A stretch of 64,000 nt of DNA from Seison nebaliae (lineage: Eukaryota; Rotifera; Pararotatoria; Seisonacea; Seisonidae), in contig JALJEE010002349.1 of the NCBI GenBank assembly GCA_023231475.1, positions 1 to 64,000 on the forward strand. Direction: 5' to 3'. This document shows positions 9,292-22,500 of the stretch, one piece after another; position 1 is the first letter of the stretch; each line of letters starts with the position of its first letter. A program made the translations under genes and the position numbers. The notes under the pieces are model-generated. The model did no database searches. It worked only from the letters and a program-made list of their open reading frames with translations, and had not been told where the DNA came from.

Positions 9292-12200
9292 ATGGTGATT
9301 GACAATGGAACTAATAATTCCTCATCAGTTCAACCATCTCAGATGAGTAATGAAGCTGAGAATATTAAAAATAAATTATTATCTCAAGATCATCCAGATA
9401 TCGATCTGTTGGACAAGATTACTGACACGATGTTGAACGGTAGTGGAGAAGATCAGAAGAAGGCGGAACAGATCCTCAAATTAGTGAAAGAAGATAATGA
9501 TTCTTGGCTTCAAGTGGATTGGATATTGTCCAATTCAAGAAATAATGGCACGAAATATTTCGCTTTACAAATTCTAGAAGAATTAATTAAGGTTCGTTGG
9601 AAGATTTTGCAACCTCATCAAGCCCAATCCATCAAGACATATATTGTCGATCAAATTTTGACTTGTTCCAAAAACGAGAAATTACTCGACGATAATCGAA
9701 CTTTAGTGAATAAATTAAATTTGATTTTAATTCAAATTCTCAAACACGATTGGCCAGAGAAATGGGAGAATTTCATCGGTGAATTGATCGGTTCATGTCA
9801 TTCCTCCGAAACGGTTTGTGAGAATAATATGGAAATTTTCTCATTGTTATCGGAAGAGATTTTCGATTTCTCCTCCGAATCCATGACACAATTCAAAGCG
9901 AAACATCTGAAAGAATCGATGTGTCATGATTTCCAAAAAGTTTTCGAATTATGTCAAACGATTTTAGATCGTTCCTCAAATGTTCAATTGATCAAAGTGA
10001 CATTGAAAGCGTTATTGAATTTCCTCATTTGGATTCCCGTCGGTTATATTTACGAGACGGAATTAGCCGATAAATTGATCACTCGATTTTTACCAGCCGA
10101 TATATTCCGTAATTTGACGATGAGTTGTCTTACGGAAATTATGGGAATAGAATCGATTTATACACAACAATATTTGGTCGTTTTCAAAAAGATGATTCAA
10201 TTCCTTCAAGGATCATTCGAATTGAATGAACGTGATTTAGGTCAATTGAAAAAAGTTTATGAATCAGGAAATGAAACTCAACAACCATTCATTCTTCAAT
10301 TAGCCTTATTTTTAACGACATCATTAGGTAAACATTTCGATGATTGGAATAATTTGATTGATACACCTGATTCTGTACCAGCTCCATATATTCAATCAGG
10401 TGACACAATTCTCGCCTCAAAACATGACGACATTCACGATTATATGATTTATGCATTTAAATTATTATTACGAATCTCTTATATCGAAGATAATGAGATT
10501 TTTAAAATTTGTCTCGAATTTTGGAATCAAATTTTCCTCAAATTTTTTCGTATAACTCAAAAATCACCATGGAATACAAATAAACCGTTATATTCTCCAA
10601 TGGTTGATGTTTTCAATCGGATTAAAGGAAAAAATATGGCACCGATGCCACAAACCGTTTCTCGATATCGTCAAATTATCGATCAAGCGAGAAGATTAAT
10701 GATTGAGAACATGTACAAACCGGAGGAGGTTTTAGTTGTAGAGAATGAAGATGGTGTTCCTGTACGAGAAGTGATGAGAGATACGATCTCTGTCAATATT
10801 TATAATTCGATGAAGGAGACTTTAGTTTATTCGACGAATTTAGATGTGGTTGAAACGGAAATGTTGATGTTGGAAAAAATGAGTAAACAAGTCAATGGAA
10901 GTGAATGGTCATGGAAAAATTTGAATCGATTATGTTGGGCGATTGGTTCAATTTCAGGAGCGATGGCAGAAGAAGATGAGAAACGTTTCCTCGTTTCAGT
11001 CATTAAAGATTTATTGGGATTATGTGAATTGAAGAGAGGAAAAGAGAATAAAGCAATTATCGCCTCTAATATTATGTATGTGGTGGGACAATATCCAAGA
11101 TTTCTTCGGGCACATTGGAAATTCCTGAAAACGGTAGTGACGAAATTATTCGAATTTATGCACGAATCACATGAAGGAGTGAAAGATATGGCGTGTGATA
11201 CATTTTTGAAAATTTCGATGAAATGTAAAAAAAATTTTGTTATCGTACAACCTGGTGATCTTCGACCATATGTGTATGATGTGGTGGAAACGATGAAAGT
11301 AGTGACGAAAGATTTGGAATTAGAACAATTACAAACATTTTATGAAGCAGTCGCTTATATGATTGGAGCAGATATTGAATCACCAGATATTATCGTACAA
11401 TTATTTCTCGAATCGACAAATATCGAATTGACGAGAATGGTAGAAATGATAATGAGAAATTCGAGAGATTTATTAGATTTCAACGTTCTCACTAATCTCA
11501 TTCATATCATTAAGATTAATGTGAATACAACGAAAGGAATGGGTCAAATTTATTATTTACAATTTCGATCAATTTATAAAAAATTAATTGTGTTATATTC
11601 TAAACTTTGTGAATTCCTTCATAGTCATGCTGTCGTTATGAACGGTCCGAAACCATCAACAGAAGATGAAAATTCTTTATATCTCTACAATCTCCATTCC
11701 GACATCCTTCAACGAACACGAACATTAAGACGATTAATTTTACATACAGTCAATATTTGGTTGCCAAAAGTGCCCAGAGATTCAAATATTAATCAATTGA
11801 CAGATATAATGAATGAAATTTTTGATACTATTCTCGCATATTATAAAGAATCAGATCCCGTAGCTAAAGATGCGGAAGTGTTAGATACTCTTCGCATCTG
11901 TATCATTGTGTGGGGAAATCAAATGGAAGCGAAAATTTCGCAATTTATGGATCATGTATTCGAACCCACCATCAATATGATTTCGAAAAATTATCATGAA
12001 TGGCCAGATCATCGATCGAAGTTTTATGCATTTTTAGCAGCTACCGTCAAAGATTGTTTCCAAGGACTACTTCAATTCTCTGATGAACAATTGTCATTAT
12101 TACTCGATACCATCAGTTGGGCGTTAAAACATACAAATCGAGAAATTGGCGATTTGGGATTGGATATTTTACAGAAATTACTCCATCATTTCATCCAATG

Positions 12201-12863
12201 TCCAGAAGAGAAACGACACAAATTCTTTAAAACTTATTATTTGGCAATTCTTCGTCTATTGTTCGTGACGGTGACAGATTCATCATTGACGTCATCATTG
12301 AATGCACATGCAGAAGTTTTAGCTTTCATGTTTCAGATTGTGGAGAATAATTCGGTAAATGTCGCTTTCTATGCGTTGGAGAGTGAGAACGAACAAGATA
12401 TTATCACTCAATTCAATCAAATCGATTCGGAGAAAAATCAAAAATTCATCAAAGAAGTCGTTGGGAAATTGTTGTTCGAAGCGTATGATCATTTACATAC
12501 GGATCAAATGAGAGTTATTGTCGAAGGTTTTTTTTTATTTATTTATTTCTTTTAAATTTTAATTAAAATTAATTTTATTTAAATTAATTTAAATTATTTT
12601 AGGCTTTTTCAGTTATGATCTAGATCAAAATAAATTCCATTCACATTTACGCGATTTCCTCGTTGAAACTCGAGTTAATTTTTTCAATTATAATTTTACT
12701 TTTTCAATTACATTTTCAGCAATTCCAAGGTAATAGCGTAGAGGGATTGTTCATCGATCAGAAGAGATCGGAACAAGAAGCATTCATGGAGAAGAAGAAA
12801 GAAATGAAGAGAGCGATTCCCGGTATGATGACACCATATGAACAAGAGAGCATGAATGAATAG
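9292..12863 (+). CDS. XPO1: Exportin-1 (CRM1)
   Basis: Three exons (9292-12526, 12603-12673, 12720-12863), in frame, 1149 residues, against 1071 in human. It is the Ran-dependent receptor that exports leucine-rich NES cargo, snRNA and ribosomal subunits through nuclear pores. The N-terminal importin-beta-like part reads NGTKYFALQILEELIKVRWKIL, as in all CRM1 proteins. Further anchors are KHLKESMCHDF, FLIWIPVGYIYETEL and the NES groove segment DLLGLCELKRGKENKAI followed by ASNIMYVVGQYPRFLRAHW. The C-terminal HEAT repeats end in HLRDFLVETRQFQGNSVEG. Cys578 in GLCEL corresponds to human Cys528, the residue modified by leptomycin B. The start has a slightly longer polar N-terminus than human. The first exon alone carries 94% of the coding sequence. 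The last exons are small and typical CRM1 C-terminal sequence, so the stop at 12861-12863 is well supported. Confidence 0.97.
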
Positions 12864-13945
12864 TATGGAATGTGAAAAGAAATGAAATTAAAATCCTTTT
12901 ATTATTCGTTCTGTTTGTGGAAAATATATTTCTATTTCATTTCTATTCATCAAAATGGAGAGTGAAGAATTTAAATTAACTTTTATCGGAAAAAAATAAT
13001 TTAATATTTTTCACTTTTATAAAATTTTTTCTTTTTTTTTTTCAAATTTTCTTTCTCTAATCTCAATTGTGGAAAATTGAGGATCAATTGAATTTGATTT
13101 GGTAAGAAATCAAAAAATTCTGATTGTCATGAAGAAATTGAATGGAAATTCCATTCGATCGATCGATCGAAGAGAATGTGATGAGAATAAGATGAGGAAT
13201 TATATTATGTTACAATGGATGGATGTCACTACGTTCATGTGAGTGAGGGTTGTGATTCGGTTGTTGACAATACAAATATTTTCGGAAGATTTGTTCTTTT
13301 TACCCAGTAGATGATTTTATTGGAGAAAGTTTTGGAAGAGAATTATTTGTGTATGGTGAAGGTTCTTAACGAGAATGTCTTTCATGGGAAATGTAGAGAA
13401 GGTAGAGAATGTTATGTAATGAGATTAGTGATGGACTGATGGAAAGAAAGAAAATAATAATGGAGACTGATAAAATGTGAATTAATCTTGTAATTGTTGA
13501 TCTAATAGAGTTTATAAGGATAAGCGATTTAACAAAAGAGAAGAATTTTTAATATTGATTAATCTTCCGTCATTTATTAATTGAGAAGGAGACAGAGGGA
13601 TGAGAGAAAGAAATAGAATGAATTCTCGTAAATGAGTTTTGGTAAAAAAGAATTTGATGGAATTCAATCTGTTCCACATCGATATGGAGATCTCTTGATG
13701 GAAAAGAAGAAACTTACAAATTATTTAGTTGATGTTGACAAAAGAAATTTTCTTTTCCTTCATCCATATTTCTCATAAGAATTCTCGCATAATTTCAGAA
13801 GACTTGACGAAATTGATTAAAATTCAAATTTAATTTATATTAAAAATTCTTCTTAATAATCGATATTAAATTAATTCCAGATAGAATTTTCATTTTTTTT
13901 CTTTTCGATCAAAATAATCTTTCATTCAAAAATAAAAGAAGATTG
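12864..13945. other. Intergenic: XPO1 3' region and filamin upstream region
   Basis: 1.08 kb between two plus-strand genes. It contains a short GATC run near 13158 and AG-rich blocks, but no open frame with coding character. A 3' splice-like AATTCCAG at about 13873-13880 lies 66 bp upstream of the filamin ATG, so an upstream non-coding exon may exist. Confidence 0.45.
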
Positions 13946-16495
13946 ATGATGGATACATTTCAATCGTCATCTTCTTTATCAGAAAACCATCAACATCACC
14001 ATCATCAACAAAAACAACAACAACAACAACAACAATATCAGAGAACGAAAATTCAGATTAATAATAATAATAATTTCTCACCAAGAAATGAATTGACTTA
14101 TGCGAGTGATTCAGATAATCATTTATTTGATTCACGTCTTTTCCCACCGAATAATAATCAGATGAATTTTACGGCGAATAGTTCTCGATCAACATCTCCC
14201 TCCGAATATCAGGGCAAATCGAGAGCTCGTATAAAAATTCCGGAACGATATTTAGTGAAATTGGATGATGATGACGCTGATCAGTTAACGAATCAACATG
14301 AACATGGTTTAGTTGTCGATACAAAACCATATTCTCACACTTTGTACGATGAGGCATCACAAATAGTTGAACATTTCGATCATCCATCAAAAGAGAATCC
14401 AATATCATCAGTTATCACATCGACGACTGGTGAGAAAGATGGAGTTGATCGTGATAATGTCATGATTGATGATTACTTAAATAAGAAATATGAAAATTTG
14501 GATCAAACTCCAGACGAATGGAAAAATTCAGGTTAATTTTTGGAATTTTTTTCTGAAATTTATTTGAATTTTTATATGAATCAATTTCCTCATATTTCCC
14601 ATCTAGTAGAATTGGATGAGATAGTAGGAAATGATTACCAATGTGAAAGGAAGAATTTTGTGGAAAATCGAGTTAACTTATCAGAAGATGGACATCGTAG
14701 CGGTGAGGAACATATAAGGGAAATCGAAGAAGATGAAAATTATTTTAAATATGATGAGAATGGGAATGAAGTGAAGAATGGTGAATTGTCAACTCTGGAT
14801 AAAGAGAAGAGATTAGCTGAACAATCGTTGACGAAGACGATGGTCAATACCAAAAGAAAATATCGAACAACGGCCAAATCGGAAATAACAACTGTACCAC
14901 CAGACGAACCAGTCAATCCTTCACTCTTGTTACGTTCAGCTTATCAATTCTCTCAGGAAGTGCCAATTTCGGACGTGGACGTTTACTCTCCCACCACTAA
15001 TTTAATGTCCGTTCCAATTCCGTATGACGATTTGTCGGTTGGTAACGAAGAAAATTTTTCCATTAATTTTATTTTCACGAAACAAATTCGTTTTTTTTAT
15101 ATTAAGAGTCATCGTTTAGTTTTGAATCATGATGATCTAGTTCTCTATTGAGTTGGAGTTGTGGGGAGAATTTTTCGAAGTTTCTCACATCAACATGGAT
15201 CAATATCTGATTGATTTCTCTTGTTTGTTGGATACTTCTTCCTTCTATTGTTCCATTGTCTGAAATGAATAAGTTACTGTCAGTGACTGATTGATTGTGA
15301 ATAAAAGCGAGGGAAAAGAACAAACTAAAACGACTGGACAATAGTTGGGAATCAGTTATAGATGAATCATATAATCGAATGTACTTATCGTTTGACAAAA
15401 GATACAGAACTGTGTAGTACCTCCTATTTCCATCATTGATGGAATAAATAATTCTCAAACGAACTCAAAGGAACTTTCGAAGGAAGAAGAAGTAAAAGAA
15501 GAAGAAGCAAAAGAAGAAGAAGATATGACCAGTTATCGAAATCGATAGATAAATGTAAATTAATTTATTGATATAAGAATCTGTTGAACAGTTCACTATC
15601 CATCGTACAGTCATCTTTTCAATTAGACGAACGAACATTACTCAAAACATATTCTATGGATTGCTTCTGTATCATTCATATGTCTCCCATATCTTCCTAC
15701 ATCCGTCTATGACTAACAGTAATAAATGTAATTAGAATGATGAATGATAATGACAGGAATATATCGTTTCTAATGAACAACAAGAAAAAGTTTAAATAAT
15801 TATTTTCTATTCTCGCTCTTCCATCGATTTTATCTTTTTCTTCTTCTTCTTCTTCATTATCATGATCATATTCTGTGTAAAAGGGGAAGAATGCTATGTT
15901 TTTCTCTCATATCTTGTCCCGAGTCGAATACGTAAACATATAATTAAAATGAAAACATCTTCCATGATTATATACTGTATGATTAAGTAACAGTTCGTAA
16001 TATTTTCGATGTTATGTTAATATTGGAGGAGATCGAATGATGATAAAGAAAGGAGAAGTGAAATGAAAAGATCTTTTAATAATTTGTAATTGATGGAAGT
16101 GAAATGTTTTTCCATTGAGAAACAGGTGAAGAAAGAAGGGTAAATTAGTATTGTTACGTCGTTTGATATTGTGTTGTTGTGGAATAGTTTTCCAATTAGA
16201 ATCATCATCGTTGTTGATGTTTGGTAACTTAATGATGATGACGCAATCGCTTCCAATTTGACTTTTTCACATTCTAATGACGACGATATCATCAGATATC
16301 GATAGTTCAATTTGTCGAACATTATCATTATTCTTATTAACTGCAATAGAAGTGAATGAGAATCGAGAATGTGTTTCTGGAAAGGAATTGATTCTCTCCA
16401 ATTCCGAATGGAGTGATTGCGGATTAACAATCAATCAACACGTCGAACTGTTCGAATGATAAATTTCTTCAATCACTTTTTTTTCGACGTTTCCA

Positions 16496-16532
<37 letters not shown>

Positions 16533-19500
16533 ACAATCGTTCAAAGAAGATGACTCCTTCGATTTAGTGAGAATGAGATTAAATAAATTTCAACTTACTC
16601 CATCTGTTTTCTATTAGACACTAATTTCAAATCCGTCTTTTCCTCACACACACATAAACACAAAGAGAATTGAAGGAAATTCGTCGAATTGAAAAATCTT
16701 TATGAATTTCAAGAATGATCAATTTAAATCGAATGTCTTCTTTTTTTAATTAGGAAAAAGAATTTTAATGAAAAAAACGACTCTTATTTTCTCCTCTACT
16801 TCTCAAATCTAGATCACAATGCTGAAAGATTCGAATCAATCAAACGATCAGAGTTCGGGTGCTTGGCAAGAATTGAAAGTGACTAATCAACGATCATCTG
16901 CCATTTCATCATCGATTCCTATCGATCTACAATGTTATTGTTTCGATCTCCCAATCTTATAGTGCAAGAGACGATTGCTAGTAATCAATCATTAGCCTTG
17001 ATTATCTTTGACGGGGTGTTAGAAATCGAATGGTCAACACAGACAGAGAGTGTCGTCCTAGATTTTTTTATCTTTCATTGTTCGAGTGAATTCTCCATTC
17101 TCTAAATGCTTTGATATTCCCCACAATTTATTTTACCTTCTCATTTTCATCGCTTAAGGATAATTATTGATTATCTACATTTTCGAGAAGTGTGATGAGT
17201 TCGAACGAGAAAGTTTACTTTTCGATGAAATGAAATATTTGAAGGAATGTCAAAACGTAGTGTCAGTAGTGTAAGTTTCAGAAGATGAGAGTCAAATAAG
17301 AAGTTGTTGTCGATATGTAGATCGTAACTGTATTCATGTTATTCTTATCTGTTGACGATTGACCATAATTGTTCTAATCTATCAACCATCCGTCGTTCTA
17401 TCATTTTCCCAAATCGACTCATCGACTCTTCGTCTATTCACCTTCTTATCTTCTTCTCGATAATATTTTATCGTTGAATCATAACAATTCGCTTTCGTCT
17501 CCTCAATTTCTTTCCTTTCTCGTTCATGTAATTTAGTTGATACTCGTAATCTTGCATTAGCAGCTGCAACGAATGATATAGAAGCGAAAGTGATTTGTTC
17601 GGATGATAATCGACAAATACCATGTACATTGGAACGTGGAAGTAGTGGGAGACATGCTATAAGTTTTGCTCCTTATCGTGCTGGACTATATACAGTTACA
17701 CTCACAATGAATGCTATTCCAATTAAAGGTTTTTTTCCATTAACAAATTCTTTCAATCTCATGTTAAAATCGTTCTCCTTCCATAAAATCTAATCTAATG
17801 ACTCAATATTTGAATTAATAAATTAATGACAAATAATAAAAAGGATCTGCATTCAAATGTGATTTGATCGGGTTCAATCCAGAATTAGTTCAAATCAGAA
17901 ATTTAAAAGATCGATTAGAAGTTGGTGAACGTCAAACATTTCAACTAGTCTATCCAGATGCTCGACCGAAAAATCTTCATGGATTTACTTCGCCTGAATT
18001 GGTCGTCGTATTGATTGGTTTAGATTACATAATAAATAGAATAAAAAATTAATTAGTTACGCAACAAAAATTTATTTATTGTTCTATTCAGAAAGTGACG
18101 GTAATCGACGACCATTAGACTTAAAACTAATAAAAGATGAAAAAGATGAAACGATTTATGAAACGTCGTTCGTTGCAAATGAAATTGGTTTAATAGAAAA
18201 ATTTTTTTTTTATTATCGTCCACTCACTTTATCATTTGACTCAGGCGATTATACGATCGACATAACGACCTCGCAAGGACATCGTATACCTCAATCTCCA
18301 GCCATTGTGACTTGTTTCAATTCGAAATTGGTACGAGTCAAACCCGATACAACTGGCGTTCTCGATGAGACGGTCAATATTGAAAGTTGGCTAATGATTT
18401 TTTGAATAATTTTGAAAATCCTTTTCGTGTAGTCGATGCGAGTGAATGTGGTGCTGGACAATTAGAAGTTTCCGTTCAAAATGGTTTAGTTCCGTGTCAT
18501 GCGAAGAATGTTGGTCATCTTCAATTTAACGCGTCATATGTTGCTCAACATTTGGGTGAGAATTTGGTGCATATAACATTTAATAACATTCCTGTAATCG
18601 GGTCACCATTCCTCATTATGATAAGTGATGTGAAAGAGATTGAATTGGTTGGGAAGGCAGCTGAATATGCCGAAGTTAATGAACCGTCAACATGCTACGT
18701 ACTATTGAAAGATTTGCCAGCTACACCTCTCACTATTACCATCGTCTCGCCATCAGGTAGGAAGTTATTGATCGAGAAAGTTCTTTGTACCAATTCCACT
18801 ATCACTCGCAACGAGAATGACGAGGAGACTTATCGGAAACTGTTGAAATATGCGGGACAGATTCTCCAAATAAATTTCTGTCCTACCGAAATCGGAACTC
18901 ATTATATCGAGATGAATTATAACGATATTCCATTACGACAATCGCCATATCAATTAATAGTTTATGATGTCAGTAAAGTATATTTAACTAAATTATATCC
19001 ATCCATCGGAATTGTGGGCGAGGAGGAAATATTCGGAATTGATGCCACTCAAGCAGGAGAAGGTCAATTAGAAATTGCCATCAATAATGCTGTCGTTCCC
19101 CACGTCATCAAAACGATAAATCAAGAAGATTTCCTTCAATTAAAATCATTAACAAATAACGAACAACGACAACAACAACAACAATTCCATCATATTGATA
19201 AGAATAAGGAATTGTCGAAAGGATATTTTCACATTTCTTTCATTCCTGAAGATATTATTGATTATTGTATCGATGTGAAATTTAATGGGAAACATGTTCC
19301 ATTATCACCCATGAATTTGAAAGTAATCGATATTAAACGATTTAATGTGGAAGGACCAGCTTTGGAACAATTAGAAGCCGGATATCCCACTTGGTTGAAG
19401 ATAACGAGTAATGGAAATTATATCTCATCCAATAATATCGATCTCTCTTCAATTTGTAAAGTTTGTATAACAACACCATCAGGAGATCGTATTACTCCCA

Positions 19501-22500
19501 GACATCGATCCAATTCGATAAATGAATTAATTTGTGAATTCACTTCATATGAAGTGGGAACATATGAAATTGATGTGACGATTAATGATAAACATATCTG
19601 CCAATCGCCATATATCATCAAATGTTTCGATGCCTCCAAAATCATCGTTACTGATATTAGTGAATATGGCCGTGTCAATGAACGTCAATCATTCAATATC
19701 GATGCATCAGAAGCAGGTGACGGAAATTTAGAGATCTCCATCAATTGTGTCGGAACGAACATTCCAAATCAAGTTCGTCAAGTCGGTTCGGCTTCTTATG
19801 AAGTTACATATGTGCCAACAACCATCGCAGAGCATCGATGTAACATCAAATTCAACGATGTCACCATTACTGGATCGCCATTCATTACGCAAATATTCGA
19901 TCCTTGTAATGTAACGTTAACAGGAAGGAAGATCGAAATCGTTCCAGTTAATCAGCCAACTCAATTCACTTTAAGCACTTTAGGCGCAGGACCTGGCGAA
20001 CTCAAATGTTCAGTAATTGGTTTGTAAATATTTCTTCTTTTTCTTTTTTTTTCTCTCCATAACCGTTTTGATGTGAATGAATGAATTTGATATGATCACT
20101 TGGTGATTTGGTATGAAAATTAACTAAAATCTAAAAATTGTGAAATTCTATGAAAATTGATCAAATAATAAAATTTGGGAAGACAATGGGTGATTGGATT
20201 TTTAGAAGGAAATTTGAAATTTGATGAAAAGACATTGAAATTTTTTTCTGGGGAATTGAAGAAAATTAACGAAACAAATTTAGTATAAAACGAAAAACAA
20301 AGAACGAACGAAATTCGAAATTTTTTCATTGGCACAGATTCAAAGAATAAAATTTTGAAAGACAATTTGAAGATGGAAAATTTTTCGGACACAACTTGCC
20401 AAGTGAAATATTCACCAACATCTTGTGGTTAATTTAGTAATTGATCAAAATGCTCTTTTATTTCCGTTTGAAGATGAACAAAAAATTTGTTTGTATTTCG
20501 ATGATGAAATAGTATCTCATCAGTTAATCAAACCGTTTTCGAACGATTCGTTCATCATCAAATACGTGCCTCCTTTCCTACGCCTAAATGAAACGACGAG
20601 AATTTTGTGTTAGAATAAATTTCTTCGTAAAATTTCGTTTAATTCTTATTTCCTTTAAACTATCCTTCTCTCAAATGTAGTGCAAGTTGTCAATGATATA
20701 CCATTTCATGTTGAAATTATCGCAGGTGACATATCAATCATGTCGACCAAACGACGGATTGATAATGATTATACGTCACACAACGACAGAACAACAACGT
20801 CATTCATTGATTCAATAACATCCTCTCCAATATATTGTATCGAATTCAAACCGAATATGAATTATGAAGATTATTATGTCAAAGTTATTAAAGGAGATTC
20901 TTCTTCGAATCTTATTCTATTATCTATTATCATTATCATCATCATTTTGTGTGAGATCTCCTTTCCATCTCACAAGAGTGTCAGAGAGATCTGTAATTTA
21001 AATTAAATTAATTTAACTTAATTTAATTTATCATTTCAGCCTTCTCAAAATTTTGTCGATTGAAATTGAGAAGGAAAACTGATTAAAATTTAATTAAACA
21101 TTCTTAATGTCAATTTATTGTTCAATCAATCATTTATCTTCTATCGCTATTAGTCTCATCGATCGATTCATCTATCTGTCCATCTATCAATATTTTCTCC
21201 ATTTATTCATAGATCAATGTTAATCAAAGACAAATAGAATGTTCACCAATTCATATCAAATTAAAGAATGAGATATCTTTGGAAAATCAACAAATTGAAT
21301 ATGGTTCGTTAATTCGTCTTGATGATCTTCTCAAACCGTACTCGTCAATAACACGAACGAATATGAACGACCATATCATTTCCATCAACACATTGGAATA
21401 TTATGACACGTTTATCGACACTCTCCCTCTCACCAAATCTTTAACATCTGACGATTGGAAATATTATCATAAGGTGATTTGTGGCGAGATTGAGAATGTA
21501 TCGAAATTCCCAGTTGTCTTCTCCATCACATTCAGTCCCGATATCATAATTCCATCCGTTCTCGCCATTTTATTCGATTGTGATACATACGAGAATGTGT
21601 CACTTATCGACTCGTCCATCTTTCTTGATGAGGAACGACAATCCATCATGATCTTTATGTTCAATGCACCTAAACGTATCGGCATTCATCATTTACAAAT
21701 AGTTTTAGGAAAGGAAAATGAAAAGAAACAAATTGAGAAACGTTTCCTTCGATTCATCAATTGCGATGCCAAACGAATCTACTGGAATAAAATCAACGCG
21801 TCGATTCCTTTCTCATTAGAAGAGTTTAAAATTTTTTTTATTATAAAAATATCATTTCCTTTAAAAATTATCGATTTTTAGTAAAAATGTTGATTCATCA
21901 TTATCAATGACCAGTTCGAATGATCTTGATCAATTTCCACATAATCTTTCTTATGAGAATGAAAAAATGAATATTTTCAGTTGGATTTCCTTCAAATTCA
22001 AATTTTTGTAGATTTCTTTTCTTTTTAAAGTAAATTTAACGAATGTTATCGATAATTCTTTAATGCAATCGTCAACGAATTTAACTTCGTCGTCCATCAA
22101 TTCGAATATTATCGATCTGATGAAAATGGATGTGAAACAATTGATTCCAGTCAGTGGTAACGGAAGAAATTATTTAGATGTTCTCGACGAAATTTATGAA
22201 GAGAATAATTCGATTGAATTCGATTATGACATGATGGCAATTGATGATATTGAAATGAAATTCAATTCATCAATCGATGAACTGAATGAGAATTTATTAT
22301 TGACTTCTGAAAGAATTGGAGAGAACGATCTAATTCTCCAAATCTCTTTCACTCCCATACCACCAGAAAATTATTCCAATCCAATTTCATATTATGAAAT
22401 TAATTTAAATCTCTCGAAATATTCGATTATTAAAAATTTCAAATTACCTTTATTGAAATTAGAGAATTATTTAATTCTCAAAGAGAATCGGGGACCATTT

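Noticed and set aside
13155-13172. GATC tandem run
   Set aside because: Only about four units; too short to be a meaningful repeat.
16017-16430. 137-codon minus-strand frame in the filamin intron
   Set aside because: No domain, no splice support, and it starts in sequence that reads poorly on alignment to any known motif.
16830-16845. tRNA B-box-like GATTCGAATC
   Set aside because: No matching A box or cloverleaf can be folded around it.
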